Assembly: GCF_002234675.1 (NCBI RefSeq)
Contig: NC_019881.2
Location: 14,741,825-14,805,824 of the forward strand
Length of the DNA stretch: 64,000 nt
Direction: 5' to 3'
Source of the DNA: Oryzias latipes
Lineage: Eukaryota > Chordata > Actinopteri > Beloniformes > Adrianichthyidae
In this document: positions 46,905 to 58,215 of the stretch, one piece after another
Layout of the letters: every line of letters begins with the position of its first letter
Numbering within the stretch: position 1 is the stretch's first letter
Program-made: the position numbers and the translations under genes
The notes under the pieces: model-generated
Database searches by the model: none
Told to the model about the DNA's origin: nothing
Seen by the model: the letters and a program-made list of their open reading frames with translations, nothing else

Positions 46905-48280
46905 ATTTTCACGAATATGTGATAAACATTGATTTCTTGAAAGGTCAGGTTTTATTTGTGTAAGATTAAAAAAAGAAAAATACCTCCAGACTGACCCACT
47001 TAAGGTTGCCTTTTTACCATTACTGTATTTTTAGTAGCAGTAGTAACTTTAGTAAGTAACTTCAAGATAACTTGTGAGGCTTAAGATCCTTAGTCATTGC
47101 TGGTGATTTGAATTCCTGGTGGGTAATAGATTGCACACTGTAAATATTAATGTCACCTGTGTTCTGAGAACACTTGAACCAAATTAGCAATGCAAACGAA
47201 AGAAAACTCCCCTCCATTGATCCCTTTCTTACATGTTTAGCATTGCATTTTGTTCCACTGTATCTTATTTTTATGAAGCAATGCATTTTTAATGTGAACT
47301 TATTTTCAACTGCATAATTTAATGCATGGTCAGCAGCAGAGGTGATCCAGAATTCAGCTGATGGGAGGGAGCATCACAGGGAGCTAAATCCAACTGAAGA
47401 ACTTTAAACAGGCATGGAAATGCATATTGTGGCTCTTAATTTACTGTGGTTAACGTTCAAAGGGTGAAATGTTTTTGGTAAAGTGCTTCTGAGATGTGTG
47501 TTATTTTAGAGTCATTAGAATTTAGGTCATTAGCCAAAATGATGTTCAGTATTCAAATATCCACAGTTGTTGGGCAGATTCTTTGTCATTTGCAGCTACA
47601 CTTTAAAGAATCAAGTCATTTGGAGAACTCAGTAAGAGGAAAATGGTAACTGCCGGCAGTTTAGCATGTTCTGACCTTTAAAAAGCAAATGTTGAAATAG
47701 CTGGCTTGTGACATGACATGCCAGAGACACTTTCATTTTAGTTTGAATGGTACCTTCAACACCTGGAGGGACTTTCTTTAAATTTTGCACCAAGGTGCAT
47801 TCAAATTCAAAGAAGAATTGATCAAAATTTGTTTTTCAAAAGTCAAAGATGCGTCTCCTTCTCTAGTGAATGCAATATAGGTAGAATGCTTTGAGGGACT
47901 AATAAGAAGTTGGCACTGAAAGGCAAACCAAGGTAAAACCAAAGCTTTTTGGTTGTACTTTGTAAAGTTATTAATAAGAAAACACACGTTTGATACCGAG
48001 TGATAAATGTCCACATTTCGACTTTTGAACTGGATATATACTGCAGCTGAAACGCTTCATCTAAAAACACTAATACATGCTTAGATTGAATTTCCGCATG
48101 GTGTGATGAGTAAAGTTTCTTATCTTTGATATTTCATACTCAAAGAGAAACTAGATGTAGAAGTCCTTTTCTTAGGGCTCTCCAACTACATGAGTGTGTG
48201 CAAAGAATTGAAACACTACTGCAACAAATATATTAATACAGCAGCAACCTTGCTGACAATGACCCTCAAGGATGATCTTC
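46905..48280. other. Intergenic, no gene seen
   Basis: AT-rich; the open frames (47062-47286, 47778-48070 minus) are unremarkable. Confidence 0.4.
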
Positions 48281-48283
48281 TAT

Positions 48284-48942
48284 TAAAAACCCCACTCTGA
48301 TGAAAATCACATTTTTGGAGTTTTTAACATGTTCTTGTGGCATTTTTCTGATGATGGAGGACATATATTAAGAAAATTGTATTTTTCTTTGTATAAGAAA
48401 AAAGTATTTCTTTATTCAAATTGTTGTGAATCTGAAGCAGATAAAACATGATTTTTTTTAAAAAGAGCTCATTTGTAAAGTAAATAATATGCTGGATAGG
48501 CCTTAGCCAAGCTTCTTGGTCTGAGCTCTCAGCAACAGGGAGGGAAAGGTGTGCATGGTTGCGCTGCAACAATGGTCCCACCTACAACTCTGAGGCAAAT
48601 TTCTGCTGTAGAGAAACTGTTAAGAAAACAACAGTTTTCTTTACACTCTGGATAAAAGCAGCCTAATCATAATTAAAAGACCTTTGGTCATGATTTTAAC
48701 CCTTGTGCTGTCTTAGATGACCCCACCCTTACATTGACGTGTTCTCCCTATCATGACAAAGGTGGATAAAGGTGGAAAGATTTCATGTAATCCATGGACA
48801 CCAGTGAGGTTCACAAATCATTGAAGAAAAAAGGTTCAGAGCACTGTCCAGTGGGTTTAGATGACCCAACTCCCAATGTTAAAGTGCCTAGGATAGCACA
48901 AGGGTTACAATAGCTCAAAAGATGATCGAGGTGGGTCTTTAT
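48284..48942 (-). mobile_element. MITE-2 copy f, interrupted by MITE-1
   Basis: Reverse orientation, from ATTAA|AAACCCCACTCTGATG to AAGATGATCGAGGTGGGTCT. It has the shared interior TTAACATGTTCTTGTGGCAT. A MITE-1 is inserted near its end, after AATTAAAAGACCTTTGGTC. Confidence 0.75.
48699..48905 (-). mobile_element. MITE-1 copy 8, nested in MITE-2 copy f
   Basis: Tips ACCCTTGTGCTGTCTTAG and AGGATAGCACAAGGGT with TA flanks. The MITE-2 sequence resumes on the right (CAATAGCTCAAAAGATGATC). Confidence 0.88.
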
Positions 48943-48944
48943 GA

Positions 48945-50225
48945 GATGAGAGGAAGATTTTATTGATTTATTCAGACTGTTTGGCTCACCATGCAATCCT
49001 ACGCAGTACTTTACTTTCTACATTTACATAACCTTAACACAATAGTTCTTAAATGATGCTAAATAGGTGCTGGAAGTAATAAAAGCCACCATTTTTCTTC
49101 TAGAATTTAAATCCAAAACTATCTAGAATGGTCTCATTTGGTGAGTTTGGACAATCCTTTGGCCCTAGAGAAAAGCCAATGAGGGAAAAGGTTGCACTTG
49201 TAATTCAAGAACTGACTGTGTGTTTAGTGTAATCGTTGTAAATGAAGCTACAGAAGTTATCCCTGAAGACCTTTGTACTATAATGGAGAAATAAATGTGA
49301 ATTTGTTTTAGAATGTGTGATGTTAGCCTACGTTATGGAGTGTCACTGTGAAAGTATGTTTTTGAAAAAAAAGTTAGTCCCAGCACAGACAGGACTGTGT
49401 TCATTTGTTTTATTGAATTAGAAATATGCAAATACAAAGACTACAAGTCTCAGGAGTATACCGATTGGGCTGAATACAGCTTCAGTAGAGGGCAATTTAA
49501 CAGGCACCAATGAATGCCCTGTAACACATGTCAGCTTGTCACACACACACACACACAAGTGGACATCATCATCTTCAGTAGAGTGGGTAGAGCCATCTGT
49601 GGGAGGGGTGAACCACAGCATGGGGGGGGGGGGGGTCAGTCTTTTTCATTTGCCATGGCTCTGTGCTGAATATGAACACAAGAAACGTGAATAGCTTGTT
49701 GTTAATGAGCCCTCATTTGGTGCATGCAGACACCCAAGGCTGCTGTTCAGTGGCATGCCCTCAGCTGACGTGAATGACAAAAGGCAGAGTAGGATCATTA
49801 GGCCCCTGGACGCCTGAGGGGTCCACCACTTTAATCATGTTTGCGTAATGAATGCAGCTGCTCTGAATCGCTGGCTATTCATAATGTCGCTAAAATGCAG
49901 TTGTAATGTGGTATTAATGTTGGTGTGAGGTGCTACGTCTGTGAATGACTGTAATATAAAGAGCTGAGAGGGTGTTGGGTAAGATTAGTCACATACAGTC
50001 AACCCGGTGTTGTTTTGTTACTGTGACAATGTTGTGACAAGGTCTAAGGTCAGATAAGATTGATCATCAACCTGGGATTTCTTCATTGTGTCCTCGTGTG
50101 TATATGTAATGAGACCTCATATGCTCCATTGACAATAAAATAGACTTTTAATTGGAATGCAGCAAAACACATGCCACTTCTCAAGTGCTTTCAAAGAATC
50201 ACAACAATGACTTTTCACTCAAGTG
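48945..50225. other. Intergenic with simple repeats
   Basis: Contains a (CA)n run at about 49540-49557 and a 13-base G run at 49622-49634. Otherwise no gene or transposon is recognised. Confidence 0.5.
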
Positions 50226-50229
50226 AGGA

Positions 50230-50925
50230 TGCTCAACGCTGGTCCAAAAATGTCTTCATAAATTTGACGCTCCAGGCGTGTGTGGGAGGAGCTACTGTCT
50301 AAAGTTGCTAGCCTCATCCATACATGGGAGCATTGTCTATAAACTGTGTGTGTCTCTATGTCTGATTTACAAAGCATTGAAGACATAGATTATGTTGAGA
50401 GATCAGGTTTGTTTATTCTGTAGAGCTCTAAAAAAGCATCGGTGAGCACGTCTCCACGTCCAGGTTCTTGAGATCATTCAGAGACTCTCCCAGTACAGTG
50501 AGGTTCACCATCAAATGCAGGAGCTGCGTCTGAAACAGACAGCCGCTTTCACCGGTACTTCTGTCTCTGCGATCCAGCTTGATGACTTGCTGTACCGCGA
50601 GTTAGGAATAAAATTAGAGGACCTTTTTTTTATTATTGTCTTGATACAAATAAGAAGATATCATAAAGTTCAGGAGGAGAACGATCAAATTCTACATGTT
50701 TGTTTTGGACCCACACGCTGAAACACGCCCAAATTGGTTTATCTGACAGGTCTTATTAGCCAAATGGTGCCGCAATCCCCATAATGCCCAGTCATCACAC
50801 AGCCGCCCCTGATGCTTGGAATACACCATAGGAGCTCTGATTGCATCTGTACACTTAACATTAAAACTGGATGTCCCTGATGTACGAATCGTGTTCGGTG
50901 TGAAAACAGCCACAGTCATGATCTA
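50230..50925 (+). mobile_element. Probable PIF/Harbinger-like remnant containing an unassigned helical ORF
   Basis: The right end, read on the minus strand, is GGCTGTTTTCACACCGAACA, close to the GGGCTGTTCACACCGAAC ends of fish Harbinger elements. The left part has the GACGCTCCAGGCGTG motif also typical of them. Between, the frame 50446-50721 is open for 91 codons and reads VLEIIQRLSQYSEVHHQMQE, then LRLKQTAAFTGT and IQLDDLLYRELGIKLED, an amphipathic helical protein-like stretch. It could be the accessory Myb-like protein's tail or a captured host exon. I do not recognise it firmly. Confidence 0.35.
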
Positions 50926-50929
50926 TCCC

Positions 50930-52810
50930 ATCATGACCCTGCAATGATGGGATACAGCCTACTATATGCAGATTTTAAAAGGGTATCTACTCTTCTTATT
51001 TTTGTTCTTTGGAAATAAATGACTGTTCTTATTGTTTGGAAGGAATGAAGTTTTGCTGAATGGAACCTTGGAACACGATATTCTACTCCTGATCAACTTT
51101 GTCAGTTGCTCTAGAATATTAAAGTCTTTTTCTTGCAGGTGTTAGGTTCCACTGTCACACTTCTCCCAATTCTCGACGGCCCGGGACTCAGACGCTGTCA
51201 CAACTCTTCCTTGGCTGTCATCAGCCAGAACTCATCCTGAATTTCAAACAGCTGTTGGTGAATGTGAACCTTTAATTTTGGACCAGAAATCCTTGCTACC
51301 CACTTGGATGTGGAGATATCGATCCATTTGTTTTTTTCACCACTGCCACTCCTATTTTACAGCATCTTGACTGGATCTTATTTTTTGTGGTTTGATGAGC
51401 AACTCTTTCATTTAGCAGCGTTACCTCTCTGGATGGTATTTATGCAGTCACTAGTACCATTGTAAAAATTGTTTTTTTCCATAAGTCTCTTTTCAAATGA
51501 CAAATACTTAATTTGACAGAATTTGTGATACAAATTCGCTCTTATACAAAGGGTCATTTTAAGGTATTTGTCCAAAATATTCTTAGATTTATTTTCCTCC
51601 TGTTAATTTATATTTGCACAGCCACAAATACTAACTGGCAACTTCAAAAGAGATCAAATTTCTTTACTTTTATCTTTTTTTTATATCCTGACAGCTGTTC
51701 AGAACAAAATGTTTTAAATTTTGATCATGCATAGAGCTTGTAACAGTCAACCTTCTTACAATCAAAAAGGACAACCTGTTCTACACTTCCTCATTAGAGG
51801 CCTTAGCTCTCTAAGCCTCCTTGTTGTTCCTGGAGTGACTAGAAGAGGAACATCTCCTCTTTTCTACGCAGCTGCCAGAAGAAAACAATCATGCTTGCCG
51901 GTCAGTCCCGGGGTAAAATATTTCTTATTTTTTCAAGCTTTTCTTTATATTTTATGGTAGAAAGATAAAAGATTTTTTAGGAGCAATTTAGCAGCTCACA
52001 TGTGTACATAACTTTTCCTTTGGTGTCGGCTGGTTTACATTATTGTAAGTCTTGTCATCTTGTCACTATTGCACAGTAGAGTGAATGTCTTGTATAAAAT
52101 ATGGGTTTCTTTAATGTCACTCACAATTCAAATGGTTTTAAGAAAGTGTAACAAAGACTGTTTTCAACATAAAAATAGCTGCAGTCTGCAATTCTATCAC
52201 GTTTACAAATGCATAAGGTGAATCAATATTTTAGTGAAGAAAACAACCTCAGATAAATACCACATGAAGAGGCTGTTTTGATGAGACAGGACTTTATGAT
52301 CAGTTTTAATAGGCTGTTTTACCAGGAAGCTCATACAAGTGCAGCACATTTACAAAACAGCCTAAAGCAGCTCATAAACTCTTTAAATCATCTAACATTT
52401 ACAATATTATCGTTATCGTTCCAGACAGAAAAAACAGTAAAATTTAGACATTTCTCTGTTCTCTACCTCCATCTGACTAATGGCAGTGAATCGGTGTCGG
52501 TTTGGTTTAATTTTTGTTAAAATGAAAAATCTTAATTTGATAAATAATATATGTATATAACTATACTTGGCCATATTAAACTTATATAAAATTTTGTGGA
52601 AAACGTTTTTTCCCCCCTTCTATAACACCATGGTATATTTAACTTACGTCAAGACTCCTTTAAGGTTGCCTCTAAAAAGACGAAGACAAAGGAGAGTTTT
52701 CAGATCATCGTACAAGAAAAATGTCTTTTGTGCCAGCTTTGAAATATAAATTAAATCATGGATTAAGAACAAAACAATAATATTATGCAAAAATGATTTT
52801 ACTATGATAA
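50930..52810. other. Intergenic, no gene seen
   Basis: AT-rich, with short open frames (for example 51513-51734, 52278-52520) without domains. Confidence 0.4.
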
Positions 52811-52812
52811 TG

Positions 52813-52900
52813 TTCTAGTTTATTGAGCCTTAAACACCAAACATTTGCCCCCTTTATCGATACCAACTGAACGTTTACTCAACTTTCTTTAACTAATGTA
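52813..52900. repeat. Left flank arm of the Tc1 palindrome
   Basis: This host-like segment (CTAGTTTATTGAGCCTTAAA onwards) recurs inverted at 54115-54202 with about one mismatch. It lies just outside the left terminal repeat of the Tc1 element, so the inverted symmetry extends beyond the transposon. Confidence 0.9.
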
Positions 52901-54114
52901 CACTGACCAAAAATATAAACGCAACACTTTTGTTATTGCTCCCATTTTTTATGGTATGAACTCAAAGATGTGAAACATTTTCCACATACACAAAATAACC
53001 AGTTCTATGAAATATTGTTCACAAATCTGTCTAAATCTGTGATAGTGAGCACTTCTCCTTTGCCAAGACAATCCATCCCACCTCGCAGGTGTGCCATATC
53101 AAGATGCTGATTAGACAGCATGATTATTGCACAGGTGTGCCTTAGACTTGCCACAAAAAAAGGCCACTCTGAAATCTTCAGTTGTATCACACAGCACAAT
53201 GCCACAGATGTCGCAAGTTTTGAGGGAGCATGCAATTGGCATGCTGATAGCAGGAATGTCCACCAGAGCTGTTGCTAGGAAATTGAATGTCCATTTCTCC
53301 ACCATAAGCCGTCTCCAAAGGCGTTTCCGAGAATTTGGCAGCACATCCAACCGGCCTCACAACCGCAGACCACGTGTAACCACACCAGCCCAAGACCTCC
53401 ACATCCAGCATTTCCACCTCCAAGATTGTCTGAGACCAGCCACTCGGACAGCTGCTGAAACAATCGTTTGCATAACCACAGAATTTCTGCACAAACTGTC
53501 AGAAACCGTCTCAGGGAAGCTCATCTGCACGCTCGTCGTCCTCAGCGAGGTCTCGACCTCACTCCAGTTCGTCGTCGTAACCGACTTGAGTGGGCAAATG
53601 CTCACATGCGATGGCGTCTGGCACGTTGGAGAGGTTTTTTCTTCACGGATGAATCCCGGTTTATATTGTTCAGGGCAGATGGCAGACAGTGTGTGTGGCG
53701 TCGTGTGGGTGAGCTGTTTTTTCTGATGTCAATGTTGTGGATCGAGCAGCCCATGGTGGTGGTGGGGTTATGGTATGGGCAGGCATATGTTATGGGCGAA
53801 GAATTATAAAAAATAGTAATTGTCAATATTGATTTCTTTTATTAAAGTGCTCACTATCTTGTGGCCAGTCTAAGGCACACCTATGCAATAATCATGCTGT
53901 CTAATCAGCATCTTGATATGGCACACCTGCGAGGTGGGAGGGATTGTCTTGGCAAAGGAAAAGTGCTCACTATCACAGATTTAGACAAATTTGTGAACAA
54001 TATTTCAGAGAACTGGTTATTTTGTGTATGTGGAAAATGTTTCACATCTTTGAGTTTATACCATAAAAAATGGGAGCAATAACAAAAGTGTTGCGTTTGT
54101 ATTTTTGGTCAGTG
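52901..54114 (+). mobile_element. Tc1-like transposon, internally deleted
   Basis: Terminal inverted repeats of about 255 bp (52901-53155 and 53859-54114) start CACTGACCAAAAATATAAAC and are flanked by TA. Transposase fragments: 53127-53460 encodes the DNA-binding part (MPQMSQVLREHAIGMLIAGM, then TISRLQRRFREFGSTSNRPH). After a frameshift near 53460, the frame 53468-53800 encodes TVRNRLREAHLHARRPQRGL and the first catalytic block FTDESRF. The second Asp and the final Glu of the DDE triad are missing. The coding region stops at about 53801, where a 47-bp foreign piece precedes the right repeat. It cannot encode an active enzyme. Confidence 0.93.
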
Positions 54115-54250
54115 TACATTAGTTTAAGAAAGTTGAGTAAACGTTCAGTTGGTATCGATAAAGGGGGCAAATGTTTGGTGTTTAAGGCTGAATAAACTAG
54201 AAATGGGACCAATAACAAAAGTGTTGCGTTTATATTTTTGGTCAGTGTAA
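54115..54250. repeat. Inverted flank copy plus solo Tc1 terminus
   Basis: 54115-54202 is the inverted copy of 52813-52900. It is followed at about 54206-54249 by a second, isolated Tc1 end (CAATAACAAAAGTGTTGCGT through TTGGTCAGTGTA), in the same direction as the right terminal repeat and with no element attached to it. Confidence 0.88.
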
Positions 54251-55192
54251 AAACACCTAAACATTTCAAATAATGAAAAAATTTTGATGGATGCATAACT
54301 AAATGTACAGTTTTGTAGCCAGTAACGATGATCACCAACAGAAGTGAAAAAGTTTTTTTTGTAATGATTCATTTTTAGCATGCAAGCCTATTTTATTATC
54401 TTGTGTTGACAATTCTCTGCTTTGCTTTAAAGTCAAGATTTGGTCACTGGCACCTACTTAAGCACTTGATCTTTGTTCTAACTATAATGTAGGACTCCAA
54501 AAGTAACTTGACTGCAGGTGAGGAAATGAGTCACGAGAATATGAATAGTTCTGAGTTATAAAAGGATCAAAAATGAGGAGAAATGGAGCATATGGGCAAC
54601 TTTCCACTTGGCCCTCATCCATTCCACATATCAGCTGTCTGTTGAGCTTTTTTCAAAGGCAATTTATTTTTAGATATTTCAAAAACTCATTTAAAAGTGA
54701 TTTTCACTCTGACTGTAGCCTCCAGCCTCCTCCTCCTTTGCCAGTCTTACCCCCTCCCATGTGTCACCCAATGTGTCGCAGAGCCCTTTCATTGGCAGTC
54801 AGCACAGTTTTTATTTAATTCTCTGAGCCATCTGTAATCCCCTGCAGGACATAGTGATCCATAACCCCACACCTCTATATCTGACTCAATCTACCTTTCT
54901 TTTTAGACTCTCTGGACAATACCTTTTGTGTCCTTTTTTACTATCACCAACCTTGCAAAATCTACCCACTCCCAGTTCCTTCATCCCTCTATGGAACTGT
55001 CAACACAGCACATTTCAGATGCTGATTGACTTGCAAATTTTCTAAATAAACCAATATGAAGCTGAAATTACACTGAAGTGGAGCATTTTTGGAAATGTTT
55101 GTCATGGAAACTCAAAAGTTTTTACGCTTCAGGAATGCCTGTCATGAATTTGAAATCCTTACAATGACTATCCATAAATTCTGTATACATAC

Positions 55193-55620
55193 TTAAGGTC
55201 CAACTCCAATCATCTTTTGATTAATTGTAAATGCGCTTCTAGTGGACTTTTAATTATCAGCAAGCAGTTTTCAAGTAGAGTCAAAAAACCTGTGTCATTT
55301 CCTTGGACATAGTTGCTGCAAAGTAGCAAGAATTCATCTGAAATGTGGGCGGGACTGTTGGCATGGAGTAAGCCTGCCTCATTTCCTATCGTCCATCATT
55401 TTACACGCTCTCCCACTAACTTACAGCACCTCAAAACCCCAACCTAACATTGACGGTGCAACAAAAATGGTGAGCAATATTGAAGCTATCCGGCTGTACA
55501 GTTTTGATCGAGATCCCAGCTCAGACGAGGAAAACAGACGTGCATTGATCTTTTTGTCTGCAAGTGGATGCATCAGAATGGAGCGGAGAAGGGAGTTTGT
55601 GGCCCACTGATTATAGCACC
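55193..55620 (+). mobile_element. MITE-2 copy g (long form, right-truncated)
   Basis: Begins CTTAA|GGTCCAACTCCAATC and carries the longer interior with the protein-like piece SNIEAIRLYSFDRDPSSDEE (about 55470-55530). The right terminal part is absent; it stops around 55618. Confidence 0.65.
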
Positions 55621-55639
55621 TTCCTCATGAGGAAAAATT

Positions 55640-55686
55640 ACTTTAATAAAAGAAATCAATATTGACAATTACTATTTTTTATAATT
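55640..55686 (+). repeat. 47-bp segment repeated inverted inside the Tc1 element
   Basis: 55640-55686 is an exact reverse complement of 53802-53848 over 47 bases. It lies in otherwise unique-looking DNA just beyond the broken end of MITE-2 copy g. Confidence 0.95.
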
Positions 55687-56617
55687 AATGAAATCCTAAC
55701 ACAAAACATCATAAGATGTGGAGATAACATGAAAAGTACATTTCCCTCTAAAAAGTTACCCTGCTTTGATAGGAATATCTTCTTGAACATTACTCACCAC
55801 AGGCTGACTGGAACTGACTGAGAGTTACTGTCTGTCAGCGTAAAGCAGTTTGGCGGTCACTTGACTCCCTAAGCTCTGGTCAGAGATAAGCACCTGGCTG
55901 GAGAGCTTTTCCATTTCCTCCCAAAGCACCCAATCAAGTAGTGCCTTCAAATCAGCACTAAAGAGATGGAGGTAGTTGCTGTTCTAGTCTTCTCTCTCAT
56001 GGTGAAGCTTTTTGGACTCACTTTTTGTCTTTGCAGAACTTTGATATTTTTGAAACTCCCATCAATCACCTTTGTGCCCACAAAACCTTATCTTGTATTT
56101 TAAAGTGCTTTTATTGTTTTTAAGAGTATACCAGTATATTACAGTGTTGCATATTACATTTTTTTTTATTTAGAATTAGTTAAAAACCATAACTCTTTAT
56201 ATTTATTTAGGAAAATAGTCTTTTAGATGCTTTAACTGCCTCCTATTCTTTTTTTTACCTGTGAAGTTGTGAGATTGGTTGCATGTTTAGAGCACTGATC
56301 TAGAGCAGTGTCTTTTGTGTGCTGCGGTACACTAGCGTGCCGTGAGACGTCGTCAGGTGTATGGTGAGAAATTATTCAATTTCACCTCACTGATCTGAAC
56401 AAATATTTACCATTGCTTGGATATCAGTTCTGTGTTCATCCAAACAGACTCAGGTTTCATATTTGAGTAAGGTAAGTAGAAGCACGCTGATGACACTCAA
56501 CTCTACATCGCTGTGTCTCCTGATGATGAAGAGTCGGTCAACACACTCTTAAAATGCTTTTTAGACATTAAGTCATGGATGGCAGAGAACTTCCTACAGT
56601 TAAACCAGGACAATACA

Positions 56618-56966
56618 GTGTCAGGGTCGGTGTGGACACAATATGCAGGACGCAGAAAGCTCAGAAAAAGGGTTCCTTTTATTTCGGAACTAAACATGTA
56701 ATTTCTCGAAAAACTGCCAGATGCTCGTAGCTCTGAAAACACACAAAACAATCCGGCAACAAATGTGAGGAAGACGCAGATTATAAAACATGAGGAGTGA
56801 TGAACCAAACAATCAACAGGTGTGCACAACAGGGAGAACAGGTGATGACACTGAAGGAAAATTACACTGTGGAGAAATCAAGACACCTGAAAATGAGAGG
56901 ACAACAGGAAGTAACAAATAACCAAAATAAAAGCAGTAAACCCCCATACTGGCCCCAATACCTTAC
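56618..56966. mobile_element. 349-bp insertion in the LINE, with 5-bp target duplication
   Basis: ATACA occurs at 56613-56617 and again at 56967-56971. Removing the insert restores the reading NQDNTEVLVIG, as expected for L2 reverse transcriptase. The insert starts GTGTCAGGGTCGGTGTGGAC and includes TTCCTTTTATTTCGG. It has no coding content and is unclassified. Confidence 0.75.
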
Positions 56967-58045
56967 ATACAGAGGTTTTAGTGATCGGTTCTGAAGACAA
57001 GAGAGAGATTGTTTTATCTAAACTAAAGAATTACAAAACTTCTTATTTTTGACTCAGAGATGAATTTAATACCACGGATTAAAAATATCACAAAAACAGG
57101 ATTTAATCATCTTGAAAATATTGCCAGAGTCCGCCCATTTCTCTCTCTTGCCAGCACAGACGTGCTAATACATGCTTTTATTTCCAGCAGACTAGATTAC
57201 TGTAATGCCCTGCTCTCCGGTCTTCCCAGAACAAGGATATCGAACCTTCAACTGCTGCAAAATTCAGCAGCATGTGTATTGATGAGGACCAGGGGGTGGG
57301 AACACATTACACCAATCTTAAAATCGCTGCATTGGCTCCCTGTGCGCTTCAGGATTGATTTTTGAAGTTCTTTTATTCATATTTATCTGATATGATTTTA
57401 AAGTATGAGCCCTCGCGGACCCTCTGACATCAGCCTTTTGGCTAACCCAAAAGTTAGAACTAGAACATATGGCGAGGCCTCATTCAGTTTTTACGGACCT
57501 CGCCTGTGGAACAGCCTCCCAGAGAGCCTCAGGGCTGCAGAGACTGTTCAGGTTTTTAAAGGAAGGCTTAAGACCTACCTTTATAATTTAACTCTTAGTT
57601 TAATTTTAGGAATTTATTTGACATTTTAATTATTTATGTTCTCGTTTGACCAGTTTTTTACGTGTACATTTAGTTATTTACATTTGTATTTGTTTTACAT
57701 TTTTTATTTTTTTAGTCACACTTACCATTTAATATGTCTATTAAGGTTTATGTAATTATTTTTTTCTTGTTCGTGTTTTAAATATATTTCAATTTTAATT
57801 TCATTACTTTTACATTTTATTTGTAACTCTAGTGTTTTCCTAAGAGGGATCCTCCACATCGGTGACTGACCCTTCTCAGCGAACAGGGTCACTGCAGTGG
57901 GATCTCCCGGGTTTGACTCTTTTGATCGGATCTGGGGGGGTCCTGTGGTAGTATACTCCGTGAACTTGGGTGGGGGTTCACTGATATGGACATGTCCCCA
58001 AAATATCGTTACCCCACTTTCATCATTTTATCACTCTTTTTTATC

Positions 58046-58093
58046 ATGGTATGTGTATGTGTGTGTGTGTGTGTATGATTGTGTGTGTGTGTG
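58046..58093 (+). repeat. (GT)n dinucleotide repeats in the LINE 3'UTR
   Basis: Two imperfect GT runs are separated by ATGATT. Confidence 0.8.
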
Positions 58094-58215
58094 GGGGTAT
58101 TGTTTGTCATGTCATTTTGTTTTTGAATTTGATTGTATTTTATGCAAAGCACTTTGAGTGACATGTGTTTGAAAAGTGCTATATAAATAAAGGTTGATTT
58201 GATTTGATTTGATAA

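Larger units (their letters stand above)
56484..58215 (+). mobile_element. L2-like LINE fragment, interrupted
   Basis: The frame at 56486-56617 reads ADDTQLYIAVSPDDEESVNT and ends SWMAENFLQLNQDNT, with the catalytic ADD of the reverse transcriptase. It is cut by a 349-bp insertion and resumes at 56972. It then shows VLIHAFISSRLDYCNALLSG (57150-57210) and LWNSLPESLRAAETVQVFKG (57500-57560) in broken frames. The 3'UTR ends in GTGCTATATAAATAAAGG with TTGATTTGATTTGATTTGA repeats, the standard L2-type tail. It is pseudogenic and 5'-truncated. Confidence 0.88.

Noticed and set aside
51513..52749. Several short plus-strand open frames
   Set aside because: AT-rich composition, no domains, no supporting promoter or splice sites.
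53187..53605. Minus-strand open frames over the Tc1 transposase
   Set aside because: They are shadows of the plus-strand transposase fragments.
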